From Shewanella holmiensis (GTDB lineage Bacteria > Pseudomonadota > Gammaproteobacteria > Enterobacterales > Shewanellaceae), in NCBI RefSeq assembly GCF_025370255.1, contig NZ_JAMTCD010000028.1:1-49026 (forward strand): a stretch of DNA of 49,026 nt, read 5' to 3'. Shown here one piece after another: positions 7,693 to 15,747 of this stretch (the first letter of the stretch is position 1; every line of letters begins with the position of its first letter). The translations under genes were made by a program, and so were the position numbers. Under the pieces are notes generated by a model. It did not search any database and had not been told where the DNA came from. It saw nothing but the letters and a program-made list of their open reading frames with translations.

Positions 7693-10350
7693 TTAGCCTT
7701 GGCGACGACGCAACCAGATCAACGGTAGCAGTAGAGTCATAAAACCACCTAAACTACCCGCGCCATCAGGCTTAGTCCAACCATCATCTTCGGCGTTTAA
7801 CACCTCAATGCTTACCGATTGACTAAAGCTTTCTCCGTCAACAGATGCCTTAAGTTCGAACACAAGCACTTGATTAATATCGACGCTAGGTGACGTCACA
7901 TCAAGTGTCAGACCCGTAGCGGTAAACAGTGCTGTATCACCGGATACCTGCTTCCAACTGTAACTTGTCCCTTCTGGTGCACCCGTAACCGTCGCTGTGA
8001 TAGACGTTTTATCGCCTTCGGTTACTTTCGTGGTCCCAGCAAACTCTACATTCAGCGTCAAAGGCACGTTAATTACGCTCAAGCTAACATCTTTAGTTGT
8101 TTCCAACTTACCGTCGCTGATGGTCAAGGTGAAGTTCAACGTCTCGTCAGCTTTAACCATTGGTGCCTTCAGAGACAAGATAGCCTCGTTGCCAACAAGA
8201 ATTTTCTCTTCAGCAACAATTTGCTCCCACTTATAAGTTAGGGTAACAGCTTCACCCGCTTTGATTGCAGAGGCATCGATGGTGTATACAGCGCCTTCGG
8301 TAACACTTTCAGGAGTGACGATATCGCCTTCGACTTCCAAAACAGGGTTTGGATCGTCTCCACAAACTGCACCATAAACCTCTTGCACTAACTCTGGACG
8401 GTCAATGAACGGGTTACGGTTTCCTTGGTATTTGTATACTTGGTTGTTACGGTTCTGCTCGTATGTATCAACAGCATCTAATTGGTTCCATGCATACAGA
8501 GTACAAAGCGTACCGATCAGCGGAGCGCTATCCTCGTCTGCCGTCGTTAGACGATCTACTGCAACGAGATCAGGCATTTGAGTTGTTGCTGTATCAGTGC
8601 CTTGGTAGCGAGTATCCATATACATGATCATACGCGCGACATCGCCTTTGACCTCATCACGAGGTTCCCAGCAATCCGTGGCTTTGTCCAAATAGTTACC
8701 AGTACCTACACCGTTAAACAGTACCTCTTCACCGGTATCTTTACACGCACCGAAGTCATTGTTGCTTCGCGCAGTATTGATACCTGGATCAGAAGGACGT
8801 AGGTGATGGGCATCGGTATAGCCCCACTGAGACTCACTTGGGAAGCCATGGCTTTTGGCCCAAACGTGTTCACGGTTCCACTTACCTACACCACTACCGC
8901 TAGTTTGGTTGTCGTATTTGGAAATAGAAGTGCCAGTGTAGATCTCAATCACTTTTTTATCGTCATTAGGATCTTGGTCTGCGTAGGTCAGTGTGCTCCA
9001 AACCTGCTTATAGGTAAGTTGCTTATGTTCTTTGGCTATGATTGCTGAGAGGGCATTTTTCAGCTCTTCTGCATTGGCAAATTCGCCACTGACTATATCT
9101 GAGTAATAGATTTCGGCATTGAACGTAGTAGGATCTGCAACCGGAGTCAGCGTCTCACAACCCGTACAAGGACCGGTTTCTGGCAACGGAGGCTCTGGCG
9201 GCGTGACTGAACCATCACAGGTACCCTCACCAGCACAACCTAGACCATCAGCAGTATCAATATCGAAAACAGCCCACTGGTTGTTAGTACCAGGAAAATC
9301 TGCTTCTGCTACAGTATCACCAGCAGTGACACTGGCTTTACGGCGTAGGGTTTTATTCGCGGTGGAGAAGTTGGCGTCGTTTGGATCAGTCCAAGCAGAG
9401 CCTGGGTCTTCCCCACGCTTACCGAAGCGATCGATAACCACATCGTCTTTAGTTAATACTAGGGCGTCATCACCATTGAAGAAAGTGACAGTAGAAGCAT
9501 TGCCCACTTTAAACGCATCAGCGGCACCAGAATTATGGAAAACCAAGCTCTTTCCTGGATCCAAAGTGCCAGTTAATGTTTCACTGTTACCAGGGTTTGA
9601 TGCGTCAGCGCCATTGCCGAACAGAGTCAGCTTATACACGTTGGCATCTAAATCGATGGCGCTGCCACCTACGTTGGAAATCTCAATCGCTTTGTTGTTG
9701 CTGCTGCCTTCGATATATTCGGTTAGCATCAATAAGCCTGGAGTCGCTTCTGAGCTACAAGCCACTTCACCGGAGCAGCCGAGGCCATCAGCAGTGTCAA
9801 TATCAAACACTAACCACTGATTATTAGTACCTGGAAAATCAGCCTCAGCCACGGTATCACCAGTGGTCACACTGGCTTTACGGCGTAGGGTTTTATTCGC
9901 GGTGGAGAAATTGGCGTCGCTTGGATCAGTCCAAGCAGAGCCTGGGTCTTCACCACGTTTACCGAAACGGTCGATTACCACATCGTCTTTAGTTAATACT
10001 AGGGCATCATCACCGTTGAAGAATGTGACGGTAGAGGCATTGCCCACTTTAAACGCATCTGCTGCACCTGAGTTGTGGAACACAAGGCTCTTTCCTGGCG
10101 CTAAAGTGCCTGTTAAAGTTTCAGTATTACCTGGTTTTGATGCATCTGCGCCATTGCCGAATAGAATCAGCTTATACGCATTAGCGTCCAGATCTATGGC
10201 GCTGCCACCCATGTTGGAAACTTCAACAGCTTTGTTGTTGCTGCTACCTTCGATGTACTCAGTAATCACTAAATTTGCATTGGCAGCAGTAGAAAAGCAG
10301 CCCAAAACCATAGCAGTAGCCGCGGCAACTGCATTTATTTTAATTCTCAT
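7693..10350 (-). CDS. Secreted endonuclease I with two lamin-tail domains and a GlyGly-CTERM-like tail
   Basis: A probable extracellular or surface DNase of 885 residues. Residues 1-25 are a signal peptide. Two lamin-tail domains (27-192 and 207-372) follow, about 92% identical to each other. A cysteine- and proline-rich linker leads to the endonuclease I domain (about 415-665). The His-Me finger core is WNREHVWAKSHGFP at 491-504, with H495, then TDAHHLRPSD (512-521) and SNNDFG (529-534). Two Ig/PKD-like regions span about 670-760 and 765-850. The tail has GAGSLGG, a hydrophobic helix and RRR, which fits GlyGly-CTERM sorting by rhombosortase. EndA of Vibrio and E. coli is only about 230 residues, so this is a much enlarged form. 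Start: ATG with AGAG upstream. It lies 74 bases after the ExeM-type nuclease, with which it is probably co-transcribed. Confidence 0.9.
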   Translation of the reverse strand: MRIKINAVAAATAMVLGCFSTAANANLVITEYIEGSSNNKAVEVSNMGGSAIDLDANAYKLILFGNGADASKPGNTETLTGTLAPGKSLVFHNSGAADAFKVGNASTVTFFNGDDALVLTKDDVVIDRFGKRGEDPGSAWTDPSDANFSTANKTLRRKASVTTGDTVAEADFPGTNNQWLVFDIDTADGLGCSGEVACSSEATPGLLMLTEYIEGSSNNKAIEISNVGGSAIDLDANVYKLTLFGNGADASNPGNSETLTGTLDPGKSLVFHNSGAADAFKVGNASTVTFFNGDDALVLTKDDVVIDRFGKRGEDPGSAWTDPNDANFSTANKTLRRKASVTAGDTVAEADFPGTNNQWAVFDIDTADGLGCAGEGTCDGSVTPPEPPLPETGPCTGCETLTPVADPTTFNAEIYYSDIVSGEFANAEELKNALSAIIAKEHKQLTYKQVWSTLTYADQDPNDDKKVIEIYTGTSISKYDNQTSGSGVGKWNREHVWAKSHGFPSESQWGYTDAHHLRPSDPGINTARSNNDFGACKDTGEEVLFNGVGTGNYLDKATDCWEPRDEVKGDVARMIMYMDTRYQGTDTATTQMPDLVAVDRLTTADEDSAPLIGTLCTLYAWNQLDAVDTYEQNRNNQVYKYQGNRNPFIDRPELVQEVYGAVCGDDPNPVLEVEGDIVTPESVTEGAVYTIDASAIKAGEAVTLTYKWEQIVAEEKILVGNEAILSLKAPMVKADETLNFTLTISDGKLETTKDVSLSVINVPLTLNVEFAGTTKVTEGDKTSITATVTGAPEGTSYSWKQVSGDTALFTATGLTLDVTSPSVDINQVLVFELKASVDGESFSQSVSIEVLNAEDDGWTKPDGAGSLGGFMTLLLPLIWLRRRQG
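9235..9732 (-). repeat. Tandem lamin-tail domain repeat, copy 2
   Basis: Encodes residues 207-372 of the endonuclease I. It is an in-frame near copy of 9775-10272, offset by exactly 540 bases (180 codons). By hand count the two 166-residue products differ at 13 positions. Confidence 0.93.
9775..10272 (-). repeat. Tandem lamin-tail domain repeat, copy 1
   Basis: Encodes residues 27-192 of the endonuclease I, right after the signal peptide. The central part of each copy (from HNSGAADAF to KRGEDPGSAW) is identical in protein, with mostly silent DNA changes, which suggests a recent duplication or gene conversion. Confidence 0.93.
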
Positions 10351-10378
10351 AATCGTATCTCTTTAAAGTCTTTGATGG

Positions 10379-10407
10379 GAAGCGCGCTGTCGAAAGACAG
10401 GCGCTTC
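10379..10407 (-). other. Hairpin between the two nuclease genes
   Basis: GAAGCGC (10379-10385) pairs with GCGCTTC (10401-10407) and CTGTC with GACAG, with one bulged G (10386) and a 4-base loop. It sits 18 bases after the ExeM-type stop and lacks a T run on the minus strand. It may stabilise the upstream mRNA or lower transcription of the downstream gene rather than end transcription fully. Confidence 0.6.
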
Positions 10408-10424
10408 ATTATCGAGATCAACGC

Positions 10425-13400
10425 TTACTTGCGAAGACGACGGCGCATAGCAGCCAATCCGAACAGGGATAGCAAGCTGATGAAGCCAGTGCTACCCGCA
10501 CCACCGTCACCGCCAGTACCATCACTTTCTTCTTCTACAATGTCTGCAATCAAGCCGTCGCGGTTAGATACTTTCGCTAGGAAAGTTTGTCCAGACCCTT
10601 CTAAAATTTTGCCATCACGCATTAGGTTTACATTAACGTTGTAGATAGCAGATGGCGCACCAAAGACTTCGAAATTCACCAAAGTTGTGGTGTTATTAGA
10701 AATAACCACATTAGGCTGTACCATTTGGTTCAAATCTAAGCGCTGTTCATCATCATACGGAGTCATACTGACGGTCGCGACATCGCCCACTTGAGGTGAA
10801 ATACTCGCTGGGATTTGATAAGGAACCTTGATCAGCTTTCTCAGTTTTGGCAGGTATAGAGGCACGCTATCATCCGCATCACCAGGCTTATAGCTAATGG
10901 TAATGAGCGCAGGATCGTGATCCGATGCGCGATAGATGTCTGGTTTGTAAAACTTGTGCGCACCAGTTCCGTCGATACTACCTTTGAAGCTGTTTTGATA
11001 GTCATACAAACCCGTTTCGGCAGCATTAACATGCCAGTCTGTTGCATCAATCACACGATCTTTTAGTGAAGGTGAGATTAAGATGTGATCAAGCGATCCT
11101 AATTCGTCACTGAAAGAGTAACTCCAAGGCGTCTTGCCTTTCTCTTTGAACTTTTCACCGACGATATCAATGTAGCCGTACGTCTTAGTGATAGTGACTG
11201 GTGAGCCATCTTGGTTAAACTGTGGCTTAGGTCCAAGGAAAGTATGGCTAGCGGTAACGATCGTCTTGTTGCGTGGGTTCTCGGTAAGCACCAGCACAGG
11301 ATCTTCTTTACCATAAGCGTTCAAATCGCCAAGGATGATTTTATCCCCAGGAATGTCTTCCATCTCTTCACCTAAGTGCACAGCACCGGCAACGCGGAAC
11401 TCAGCACAAGCTCCTTGGTAGTCTAGATCGGGCGCTTCACGGTTATTCCAAGTCGTGGCATTACCAAACTCAACACCTTGCCATTCTTCCCAACAACCAG
11501 AGCCTTTTGACTTAAGGTGATTTACAGATAGCGTTAAGCGCTTACCTGTTTGGTTAATGATAAAGGTAACCACTAGAGCATCGCGGTGGTAGTTTTGGCC
11601 ATCTTCCAAGATCTCTTGGTTTTGATCTTTGATCACTTCGCCTAAGTCGTTGACGATAGTTGGCGCTTTTTGCTGAGGCATTGGGATAACGCGAGTGCGC
11701 TGAATGCTCATTTTACTTGGACGATAGATAATACCTGTTGCAATGGCGTCAGAACCAATGGCGTCTAGGTTATCCAGCATTTGATTGCCGTTGTTGTCAA
11801 AACCAACAAACACATAACGGTTTTCAGTAGAGTTAGGGCCATTGTAATCTTGGGCGCGTTCATCTACATACTTGATATTGACTTGGTTCACAATCTCAGC
11901 AATAGCACTGTCATCGCCAAAACCGTTGTTTTCAATCTCCATCAGGGCCATGACATCAGCATCCTGAGCACGAATAATTTCTACCAGCTTGGTTCTCTGG
12001 TGGATGTATTCATCGTAAGTATCAGCGCCTCGGCTTTGACCATAGTTGTTATTGTCGCCACCAAAAGGAGAGTTGAAGAAGTTAAACAGGTTCTGACTGG
12101 CAACGCGGATAGCAAATTCATCATCTGCCACAGTGTCATTTAGATCAGGCTTGTTAGTACGAGGTAAGTTGTGAATAAAGTTATCACTGGTCAACTGATT
12201 AGTTATGGTCAGGCTATAGTCCTGGTCAAACTTGTCAGTACCTGGGATCAACTCAGTTTCATATTGACTGATCACACCATGTGCATTAACGAGACTATCA
12301 TCGATACGGATATAGTTGGTGTGTGGGTCACTGTTAAAGCCTGCGTAGTAAGGTAAGTCTGTACCGTTTGATTTAGGCGAGCTTTCAATCACTAAACGAT
12401 AGTCATTGTTTTGCTCATAAGCAGCTTTAGATTCAGGGCTTCCTGCAACATGCAAATGGTTAGGCTGTAAGTTAGGACGCTTATAAGCCGCTACCATGTT
12501 GTTGCGACCGTTAGGAGATGACAGATAGTTGTAACTGAAGCTGCGAGTAATACGCATATCTTGGTCACCATCAGTCTGAGGATCCAGATCGGTAGGCAGA
12601 TTAACCAACATACCTTCATAACGCTCTAAGGTCTTATCGAAAGAATCGTTATCAGCGCTAATAACCTCAATATCGACAGGTTGTGTGAGGATATCTGTAT
12701 TCGTCACGTTCCAGCTAAATGCTGTATCTGCAGACAGTTGTGTTTGACCTTGGTATTCAGCCACTTTACTACCGATACAAACAGTTTGACCTACTTTAAG
12801 ATCGCCCGCAGCACTAGAGCTAACAAAGAGACCATCAGAAGTCTCAGGATCATTATCAGAAACAAGGTTACGAAGATAGAAGCCATCGTTAGGAATAGAG
12901 ACCTTAGCCGAGATAATCCCTTCTACGGCAACTTTTTCATCTGACTCAGTCTTGCCTTCGGCAATCAAAGGCGAAGTAAAGCCTGTGCCCTGAACTTCGC
13001 TAGGAGACAGGATTTCACTGCTATCAGTTGGGCAAGTGAAGATGTCCATGATGTCTTCAGCATCAGCAGCAGGCAGCTCTGATTTACCTAGATCATCAAA
13101 TCTCATCGGTAAAATGTTCTGCCAGTTAGCTGCATCGAAGGTACCTGATTGAGCAGGATTGCTGCCATCGGCCGCTTTTTTACGACGTAAAGTAGTATTA
13201 GGTGCCCACTTACTAGTCTCATTCTCGGCGCCAACACGATCAATAACAGTATCACCATTTTTCAGGAAAAAACCGTCATCGCTGGTCATGAACAGGTTGT
13301 TGTACTTATTACTGGCATCATATGTAGAGACAACAACGGTGCCACCTTGAGTCGCAATGGCATTACGAAAATCTTCGGTAGCTCGACTGTTGACAATCAC

Positions 13401-13673
13401 AAGAGAGGCACCAGGGGCAAGCGTCTGGCCAGTCAGCAGTGGCTTAACATCAGCGTTCAGAAGCTCATTGTCATACTTGCCACTTGAACGTTGGAAAGCG
13501 GTAATTTCATCGGTGAAGGTGAAGGCATCAGATCCAGTATTGGTGATCTCAACCGCGCCAACATTGGCATCGGTACTCTGGGTCATTTCGGTGATCAGCA
13601 GGTCTTGAACGCCAGCGAAGGCGCCCATGCTGATGGTGCTGGCAATAGCCAGCGATAGGAAACTTTTTTTCAT
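10425..13673 (-). CDS. exeM: ExeM/NucH-family extracellular nuclease with GlyGly-CTERM tail
   Basis: A large secreted endonuclease of 1082 residues that would degrade external DNA, as ExeM does in Shewanella. Order of parts: signal peptide (1-20); lamin-tail domain (about 24-165, ending in TTLRRKKA); an OB-fold-like region (about 230-345) typical of NucH/YhcR proteins; an endonuclease/exonuclease/phosphatase catalytic domain (about 520-925). Catalytic motifs are ALMEIENN (576-583), VNHLKSKGSG (717-726), GDLNAYGKEDP (782-792), LDHIL (861-865) and ASDHDP (916-921). A further beta domain precedes the tail GGDGGAGSTG-hydrophobic-RRRLRK, a clear GlyGly-CTERM signal for rhombosortase-linked export. 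ExeM-type enzymes need divalent metal ions (family knowledge). It lies 47 bases after the porin stop codon region and 74 bases before the endonuclease I, all on the minus strand. Assignment to ExeM itself rather than a paralogue such as ExeS is not certain. Confidence 0.9.
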   Translation of the reverse strand: MKKSFLSLAIASTISMGAFAGVQDLLITEMTQSTDANVGAVEITNTGSDAFTFTDEITAFQRSSGKYDNELLNADVKPLLTGQTLAPGASLVIVNSRATEDFRNAIATQGGTVVVSTYDASNKYNNLFMTSDDGFFLKNGDTVIDRVGAENETSKWAPNTTLRRKKAADGSNPAQSGTFDAANWQNILPMRFDDLGKSELPAADAEDIMDIFTCPTDSSEILSPSEVQGTGFTSPLIAEGKTESDEKVAVEGIISAKVSIPNDGFYLRNLVSDNDPETSDGLFVSSSAAGDLKVGQTVCIGSKVAEYQGQTQLSADTAFSWNVTNTDILTQPVDIEVISADNDSFDKTLERYEGMLVNLPTDLDPQTDGDQDMRITRSFSYNYLSSPNGRNNMVAAYKRPNLQPNHLHVAGSPESKAAYEQNNDYRLVIESSPKSNGTDLPYYAGFNSDPHTNYIRIDDSLVNAHGVISQYETELIPGTDKFDQDYSLTITNQLTSDNFIHNLPRTNKPDLNDTVADDEFAIRVASQNLFNFFNSPFGGDNNNYGQSRGADTYDEYIHQRTKLVEIIRAQDADVMALMEIENNGFGDDSAIAEIVNQVNIKYVDERAQDYNGPNSTENRYVFVGFDNNGNQMLDNLDAIGSDAIATGIIYRPSKMSIQRTRVIPMPQQKAPTIVNDLGEVIKDQNQEILEDGQNYHRDALVVTFIINQTGKRLTLSVNHLKSKGSGCWEEWQGVEFGNATTWNNREAPDLDYQGACAEFRVAGAVHLGEEMEDIPGDKIILGDLNAYGKEDPVLVLTENPRNKTIVTASHTFLGPKPQFNQDGSPVTITKTYGYIDIVGEKFKEKGKTPWSYSFSDELGSLDHILISPSLKDRVIDATDWHVNAAETGLYDYQNSFKGSIDGTGAHKFYKPDIYRASDHDPALITISYKPGDADDSVPLYLPKLRKLIKVPYQIPASISPQVGDVATVSMTPYDDEQRLDLNQMVQPNVVISNNTTTLVNFEVFGAPSAIYNVNVNLMRDGKILEGSGQTFLAKVSNRDGLIADIVEEESDGTGGDGGAGSTGFISLLSLFGLAAMRRRLRK

Positions 13674-13705
13674 AGTAAACTCTATAAAAGTGAATTTAAT
13701 TCGGA

Positions 13706-14758
13706 CTAGAAATACATACGCGCGTAGGCATACGCTGCTTCAGGGGCTTCGCCTATTCTGCCTTCTAGTGAGAAAACGATGTCGCGGGCAGGGCGATAGT
13801 TGAAACCTAAACTGGCCCACTGACGCTCTTTTCCGTATTCAGGCGGTAGCTCAGAATAGTCGTAGTTAGGACCAATCAGATCCCAGCCTTCATATTCTTC
13901 GTGGTTTACTGAGCTGATAATTTCCCAGTGTTGATTAAGATCATACTTGGCACTGAGCGTTAGCCCTTGATTGCGGAAAGTTTGATAATCTAGGTGTACA
14001 TCACCGCCCTTACGCGTAGACAAGTCTTCATCTTCTACAAAGCCATTTAAACCAATAGATAAATCAGGCATTAGTTTCAGGCGTGCCCCAAAACCTACTT
14101 GTTTTTGTTCACCGTATTTACTGATTCCGTTTGAGCCACCGCGAGTTTCTAAACCAACGACTACAGACAGCAGATCAGACATCCACCCCATGTATCCGTT
14201 AATGATGTCACCTTGTAGTGCACCACTCTTATGCTCACCGTCGTATGAGTAAGAGGCGCCGAAAATCAGATTGTCAAATTCAGCTTGATATTTAACCGTG
14301 TTTTCTTGGTCACCGGCTTCACCAGTTTCAACTGACTTGTTGAAGGTGAAATCACCGAAGTGGTCGTAATCATCGAATGCTGTATCGGTCAAGCCTAGCT
14401 CGATCCACTGTTGATCGGTAAAAGCATAACCGACGTATAGCTTGTCAATGGCCAATTCGAATTCACCATCGCCGCCAAGCCAGTTGCGGCGTTGGTAATC
14501 TAATTCAAGACGGTAGGTAAACTGTTGACGTTTTCCCGTTACGCCCATGGTGGCGAAGCTATCATCTACATAGCCTTTGGTATCGTAGAACTCATCGTGA
14601 TTGTAATCTGGATGAGTATCAAAATGCCCACCGACACCCACTTCGCCATACAAGCGAACGTGGTCGCCTTTACTGTCACCATCTAGCATTACAGCGCTCA
14701 CTGAACCCGCACTAAACATAGTGAAGATAGCAATTGCAATTGTTGATTTTTTTAACAT
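13706..14758 (-). CDS. Small gram-negative outer-membrane porin
   Basis: A 350-residue beta-barrel protein of the general porin type. The first 22 residues (MLKKSTIAIAIFTMFSAGSV then SA) form a signal peptide. The mature part alternates short amphipathic strands with acidic loops, for example LYGEVGVGG, FTYRLELDYQRR, LYVGYAFTDQQWIELGL and WASLGFNYRP, and ends with an aromatic residue (RMYF) as BamA substrates do. Start: ATG at 14758 with GGAAG upstream; an ATG at 14806 would add 16 residues before the signal peptide and is less likely. It lies only 32 bases before the ExeM start codon, so the two are probably one transcript. This placement suggests it admits nucleotides, oligonucleotides or phosphate, but that is inference from context. 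Confidence 0.8.
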   Translation of the reverse strand: MLKKSTIAIAIFTMFSAGSVSAVMLDGDSKGDHVRLYGEVGVGGHFDTHPDYNHDEFYDTKGYVDDSFATMGVTGKRQQFTYRLELDYQRRNWLGGDGEFELAIDKLYVGYAFTDQQWIELGLTDTAFDDYDHFGDFTFNKSVETGEAGDQENTVKYQAEFDNLIFGASYSYDGEHKSGALQGDIINGYMGWMSDLLSVVVGLETRGGSNGISKYGEQKQVGFGARLKLMPDLSIGLNGFVEDEDLSTRKGGDVHLDYQTFRNQGLTLSAKYDLNQHWEIISSVNHEEYEGWDLIGPNYDYSELPPEYGKERQWASLGFNYRPARDIVFSLEGRIGEAPEAAYAYARMYF

Positions 14759-15429
14759 TACTGTTACTTCCGAATAGTAATTTGTCAGCCAATATTTGAA
14801 GGCCAAACTTAAAATTAAAAATATTGATTAGTAAATTTTTAAACTGCTAGCTGCTGATAGTAGGTGGAGCATTTGATGGCGAAAGCGCCGAGACTTTTGT
14901 TACATGTTTCATAAATTGACCCCGTATTTATAATATTTTCGCTAATTTTTATTAACGTGAGGCGCGATTGTTGCAGAGTTTGATAACAAAAAAAAGAATG
15001 TTTAGTCACATTTTTAAAACACAAGTATCTGTTAAACAAAGAAAAAAAGACATTTGCTGAACGCGTGAGAGAACAGGGTGTAACACGAGCTGCTTTATAG
15101 TGCTAAAAATCAGGATCTTAAGGGAGAACGTGGTCTGATGTGTTTGCTGTAAACTTACGTGAGAATTAAAGGGGATTTTTACGAATAAATTAGACTCTCA
15201 AGTGCATGAGTCATAGCGGTGCGATTGATAAAACCTGTGACTGATCTTTAAGTACCCAAGAACGCGGCCCCGTAACGTCATTCATGCGTTAAGTTGCCCT
15301 AGTTGAGCTTAGGGTGGTGTTGAAGATTGGCAATATAAATGCCCTTGAATCTTACGAGCTTGGGTATGGGAGTCAGTTTACGGGGGATTGAGTTAAATTT
15401 GATAATGATTTTTCTTCATCTGGCCATGG

Positions 15430-15459
15430 CACAGTGATCAAGGATAAGTGATCATTGTG
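15430..15459. repeat. Inverted repeat with 11-base arms
   Basis: CACAGTGATCA (15430-15440) and TGATCATTGTG (15449-15459) are inverted copies matching at 10 of 11 positions around an 8-base spacer. It could be an operator for a dimeric regulator or a hairpin. Each arm holds the palindrome TGATCA. Confidence 0.6.
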
Positions 15460-15557
15460 TTTGACCTAGGGCGAGAGGTGCCAATAAGACCTGAGCTACA
15501 TGTTGAGTATATAAGCAGGGGGAGGTTTAGGTTGTTTGACCTTATGCTATTATCAAT

Positions 15558-15593
15558 GCTTAGCTTAGCTTAGCTTAGCTTAGCTTAGCTTAG
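15558..15593. repeat. Pentanucleotide microsatellite (TAGCT)6
   Basis: Six perfect TAGCT units (15561-15590) with partial units on both sides. It is non-coding on both strands as far as I can see, about 800 bases upstream of the porin start. Such repeats change length by slippage, so copy number may differ between isolates. Confidence 0.9.
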
Positions 15594-15657
15594 GTAAAGT
15601 TAAGCCTTCGTTGATTGCGAGATCATTAAGTTATCTAACCTTGAGTGCAATAACCGA

Positions 15658-15686
15658 AAAAAGGATGACATTGAGTCATCCTTTTT
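15658..15686 (-). terminator. Terminator after purC
   Basis: A 12-bp perfect stem (15658-15669 with 15675-15686) with a 5-base loop and flanking A and T runs. On the minus strand it ends in TTTTTT. It lies about 60 bases after the purC stop. Confidence 0.85.
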
Positions 15687-15747
15687 CTATTGGTAACATT
15701 GAGTTTACCAGTCTTCAGTATTGCCTGCTGAACTGTCTTACTAAAAT

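Larger units (their letters stand above)
14759..15657. other. About 0.9 kb without a convincing gene, upstream of the porin
   Basis: This gap lies between the porin start and the purC terminator, so it holds the promoter of the porin-nuclease block. Short frames are present (for example 14839-15039 on the minus strand), but none has a good ribosome site or recognisable product. It contains a (TAGCT)6 repeat at 15558-15593 and an inverted repeat at 15430-15459. It may carry a long leader, a small RNA or decayed sequence. Confidence 0.5.

Noticed and set aside
9119..9820. Long open frame (233 codons) on the plus strand inside the endonuclease I gene, with a similar one at 9863-10366
   Set aside because: Both are antisense to the duplicated lamin-tail domain; the duplication copies the antisense openness too. 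No ribosome site or family likeness.
9235..10272. Direct repeats that might suggest a CRISPR or mobile element
   Set aside because: They are two long in-frame domain copies inside one gene, without short repeat-spacer pattern or terminal inverted repeats.
11781..12143. Plus-strand open frame of 120 codons inside the ExeM-type gene
   Set aside because: Antisense to well-conserved catalytic-domain sequence; product has no recognisable features.
14759..14940. PhoB-like repeats (TGAAACA, TGTAACA) upstream of the porin
   Set aside because: Spacing and sequence do not match the 7+4 base Pho-box pattern well enough.
14839..15039. Minus-strand frame of 66 codons upstream of the porin
   Set aside because: Low-complexity Cys/Tyr/Asn mix, no ribosome site, and placed where the porin promoter should be.
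15399..15417. Second Fur-box-like sequence (GATAATGATTTTTC)
   Set aside because: Only the left half matches; no iron gene nearby.
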